Of a stretch of DNA of 5,894 nt, positions 4,826 to 5,894 are shown in pieces (positions within the stretch are counted from its first letter, which is position 1; every line of letters starts with the position of its first letter). Under the pieces are notes generated by a model. That model did no database searches. It was given only the letters and a program-made list of their open reading frames with translations, and was not told the origin of the DNA. The DNA comes from Campylobacteraceae bacterium (GTDB lineage: Bacteria; Campylobacterota; Campylobacteria; Campylobacterales; Sulfurovaceae), in NCBI GenBank assembly GCA_027079365.1, contig JALWVW010000149.1, positions 1 to 5,894 of the forward strand, given 5' to 3'. A program made the position numbers and the translations under genes.

Positions 4826-5894
4826 ATGACAACACCTCTAGTCAAAGCACTTGAAGCCAGAAGCAAAAAGCTCAACAAAGTAGAAAAGACCAAGGCACTC
4901 AAACTGCCCATGGAGACTTATGAGAAACTCCAGGCCATCGCTGGTAATGGCTATGAAGCGCTCGCCAAAGAGGACAGCGCCTACTTTCTCAAATGTTTTG
5001 GTCTCTTCGACAAAGGTGAGGACTTTATGCTCCGCATCAGGATTCCTGCCGGACAACTCACCGCAGCACAGGCAGACTGCATCGGCAAGGTAGCACAGAC
5101 CTATGGTCGAGACTACATCGACATCACCACCCGTATGCAGATTGAGCTAAGATACCTAGATATCAGCAATATCGCTACCGTGCTACAAGCGCTCGATGCT
5201 GCCGGCATCTCCACCTTCCAGACAGGCGTGGACAATCCTCGAAACATCGTCACCGACCCTCTTGATGGCATCGCCTATGACAATATCATTCCCGTCATGC
5301 CCATCATTCAAAAGATGCAGGCACTGTTTGACAAAGACCCCGAGTGGATCTCCGCACTGCCTCGAAAATTCAACACAGCCATTCTAGGCTCACTCTCCAA
5401 CTCCTGCAATATCTATGGGCATGACTGCTGCTTTGTACTTGCACAAAAAGAGGGGTTATTTGGTTTCAATGTCTATTTGGGCGGGCGCGTGAGTATGCAG
5501 GCTAAAGATGCCAATCTCTTCGTAAGCATTGAGGAGGTACCGCACTTTTTTGGCTCGCTTCTGCGCCTGTTTAGAAAATACGGCTATAGAGACAACCGCA
5601 ACAAAAACCGCCTGGTCTACCTCATCAATGATGTGGGCATGGCAAACTTCATTGCAGCTATCCAAGAGGAGGCTGGCATACCCTTTGCCACCGCAGGCGA
5701 AATCATGACACAGTCTCAGTCTGCTGTGCTCTCTACGGAGAAGATATTGGGTCGTGATGGCACATTTTCCTACAAGATGGTGGTACCTTCTGGTATCTTT
5801 ACAGGCAGCGACATGATAGAGACTGCCAGACTCTCTACTGCATACGGCAGTGGAGAGATCAGACTCTCCTATGATCAAAATATCTATCTGCCCT
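4826..5894 (+). CDS. nirA: Siroheme nitrite (or sulfite) reductase, N-terminal two-thirds, runs off right edge
   Basis: The frame from ATG 4826 stays open for 356 codons to the window end. The first ferredoxin-like half-domain is at about 60-150 (LRIRIPAGQL, DITTRMQIEL, DNPRNI). The first part of the siroheme-binding core is at about 175-300 (LPRKFNTAIL, FNVYLGGR), and the second half-domain begins at about 312 (GEIRLSYDQNIYLP). The substrate-site basic residues are visible: R103, R139 and K181. Position 183 is Asn in LPRKFN, as in plant-type nitrite reductases, where sulfite reductases have Lys; this favours six-electron reduction of nitrite to ammonium. The cysteines binding the 4Fe-4S cluster and siroheme lie beyond the window. 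The gene starts six bases after the transporter stop with little Shine-Dalgarno sequence, which suggests translational coupling. The electron donor is probably ferredoxin. Confidence 0.9.
   Translation, partial: MTTPLVKALEARSKKLNKVEKTKALKLPMETYEKLQAIAGNGYEALAKEDSAYFLKCFGLFDKGEDFMLRIRIPAGQLTAAQADCIGKVAQTYGRDYIDITTRMQIELRYLDISNIATVLQALDAAGISTFQTGVDNPRNIVTDPLDGIAYDNIIPVMPIIQKMQALFDKDPEWISALPRKFNTAILGSLSNSCNIYGHDCCFVLAQKEGLFGFNVYLGGRVSMQAKDANLFVSIEEVPHFFGSLLRLFRKYGYRDNRNKNRLVYLINDVGMANFIAAIQEEAGIPFATAGEIMTQSQSAVLSTEKILGRDGTFSYKMVVPSGIFTGSDMIETARLSTAYGSGEIRLSYDQNIYLP

Noticed and set aside
5456..5878. Leftward open frame of 140 codons opposite the nitrite reductase gene
   Set aside because: It is antisense to conserved siroheme reductase sequence and has no supporting motif or start signal.
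1..5894. Search for CRISPR arrays, insertion sequences, tRNA or rRNA genes and direct repeats
   Set aside because: No regularly spaced repeats, transposase-like frames, terminal inverted repeats or RNA gene signatures were seen.

Overview
The window reads as a nitrogen-oxide metabolism cluster from a Campylobacterota (Epsilonproteobacteria) chemolithotroph of the Sulfurovum/Sulfurimonas kind. That assignment is inference. It rests on the type of heme-copper enzyme, the moderate-to-low GC content, the TATAAT-type promoters, the lysine-rich multiheme cytochrome and the linked nitrite transporter and nitrite reductase. No rRNA or other taxonomic marker is present.

Layout. Positions 1-152 (minus) hold the start of an unrecognised gene that runs off the left edge. 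A strong stem-loop at 177-220 separates it from a two-gene operon read leftward from 2511 to 224. This operon encodes a two-helix, cupredoxin-type subunit II and a 12-helix heme-copper subunit I, overlapping by one base (TAATG). The region 2512-2797 is a divergent regulatory region with two CRP/FNR-type boxes, each placed as a class II activator site over its own TATAAT-like -10, and a third, unassigned dyad between them. Reading rightward follow a periplasmic pentaheme cytochrome c (2798-3937), a formate/nitrite-family channel (4028-4819) and, six bases later, a siroheme nitrite/sulfite reductase (from 4826) that runs off the right edge.

How the genes fit together. Subunit I keeps the heme-ligating histidines and the HH pair. 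At the first active-site metal ligand it has aspartate instead of histidine, and a second aspartate lies where oxygen reductases carry their cross-linked tyrosine. Subunit II has lost every CuA ligand, with both cysteines replaced by serine in an otherwise recognisable motif. This points to an alternative nitric oxide reductase (the gNOR type) rather than an oxidase. The FNR/DNR/NNR-type boxes fit a promoter pair switched by oxygen limitation or NO. The pentaheme cytochrome may be an electron-transfer partner or may itself act on a nitrogen compound. The transporter and the reductase form a nitrite uptake and nitrite-to-ammonium unit.

The most interesting points are the degenerate active and CuA sites, the unresolved electron input, and the mirror-image promoter architecture.
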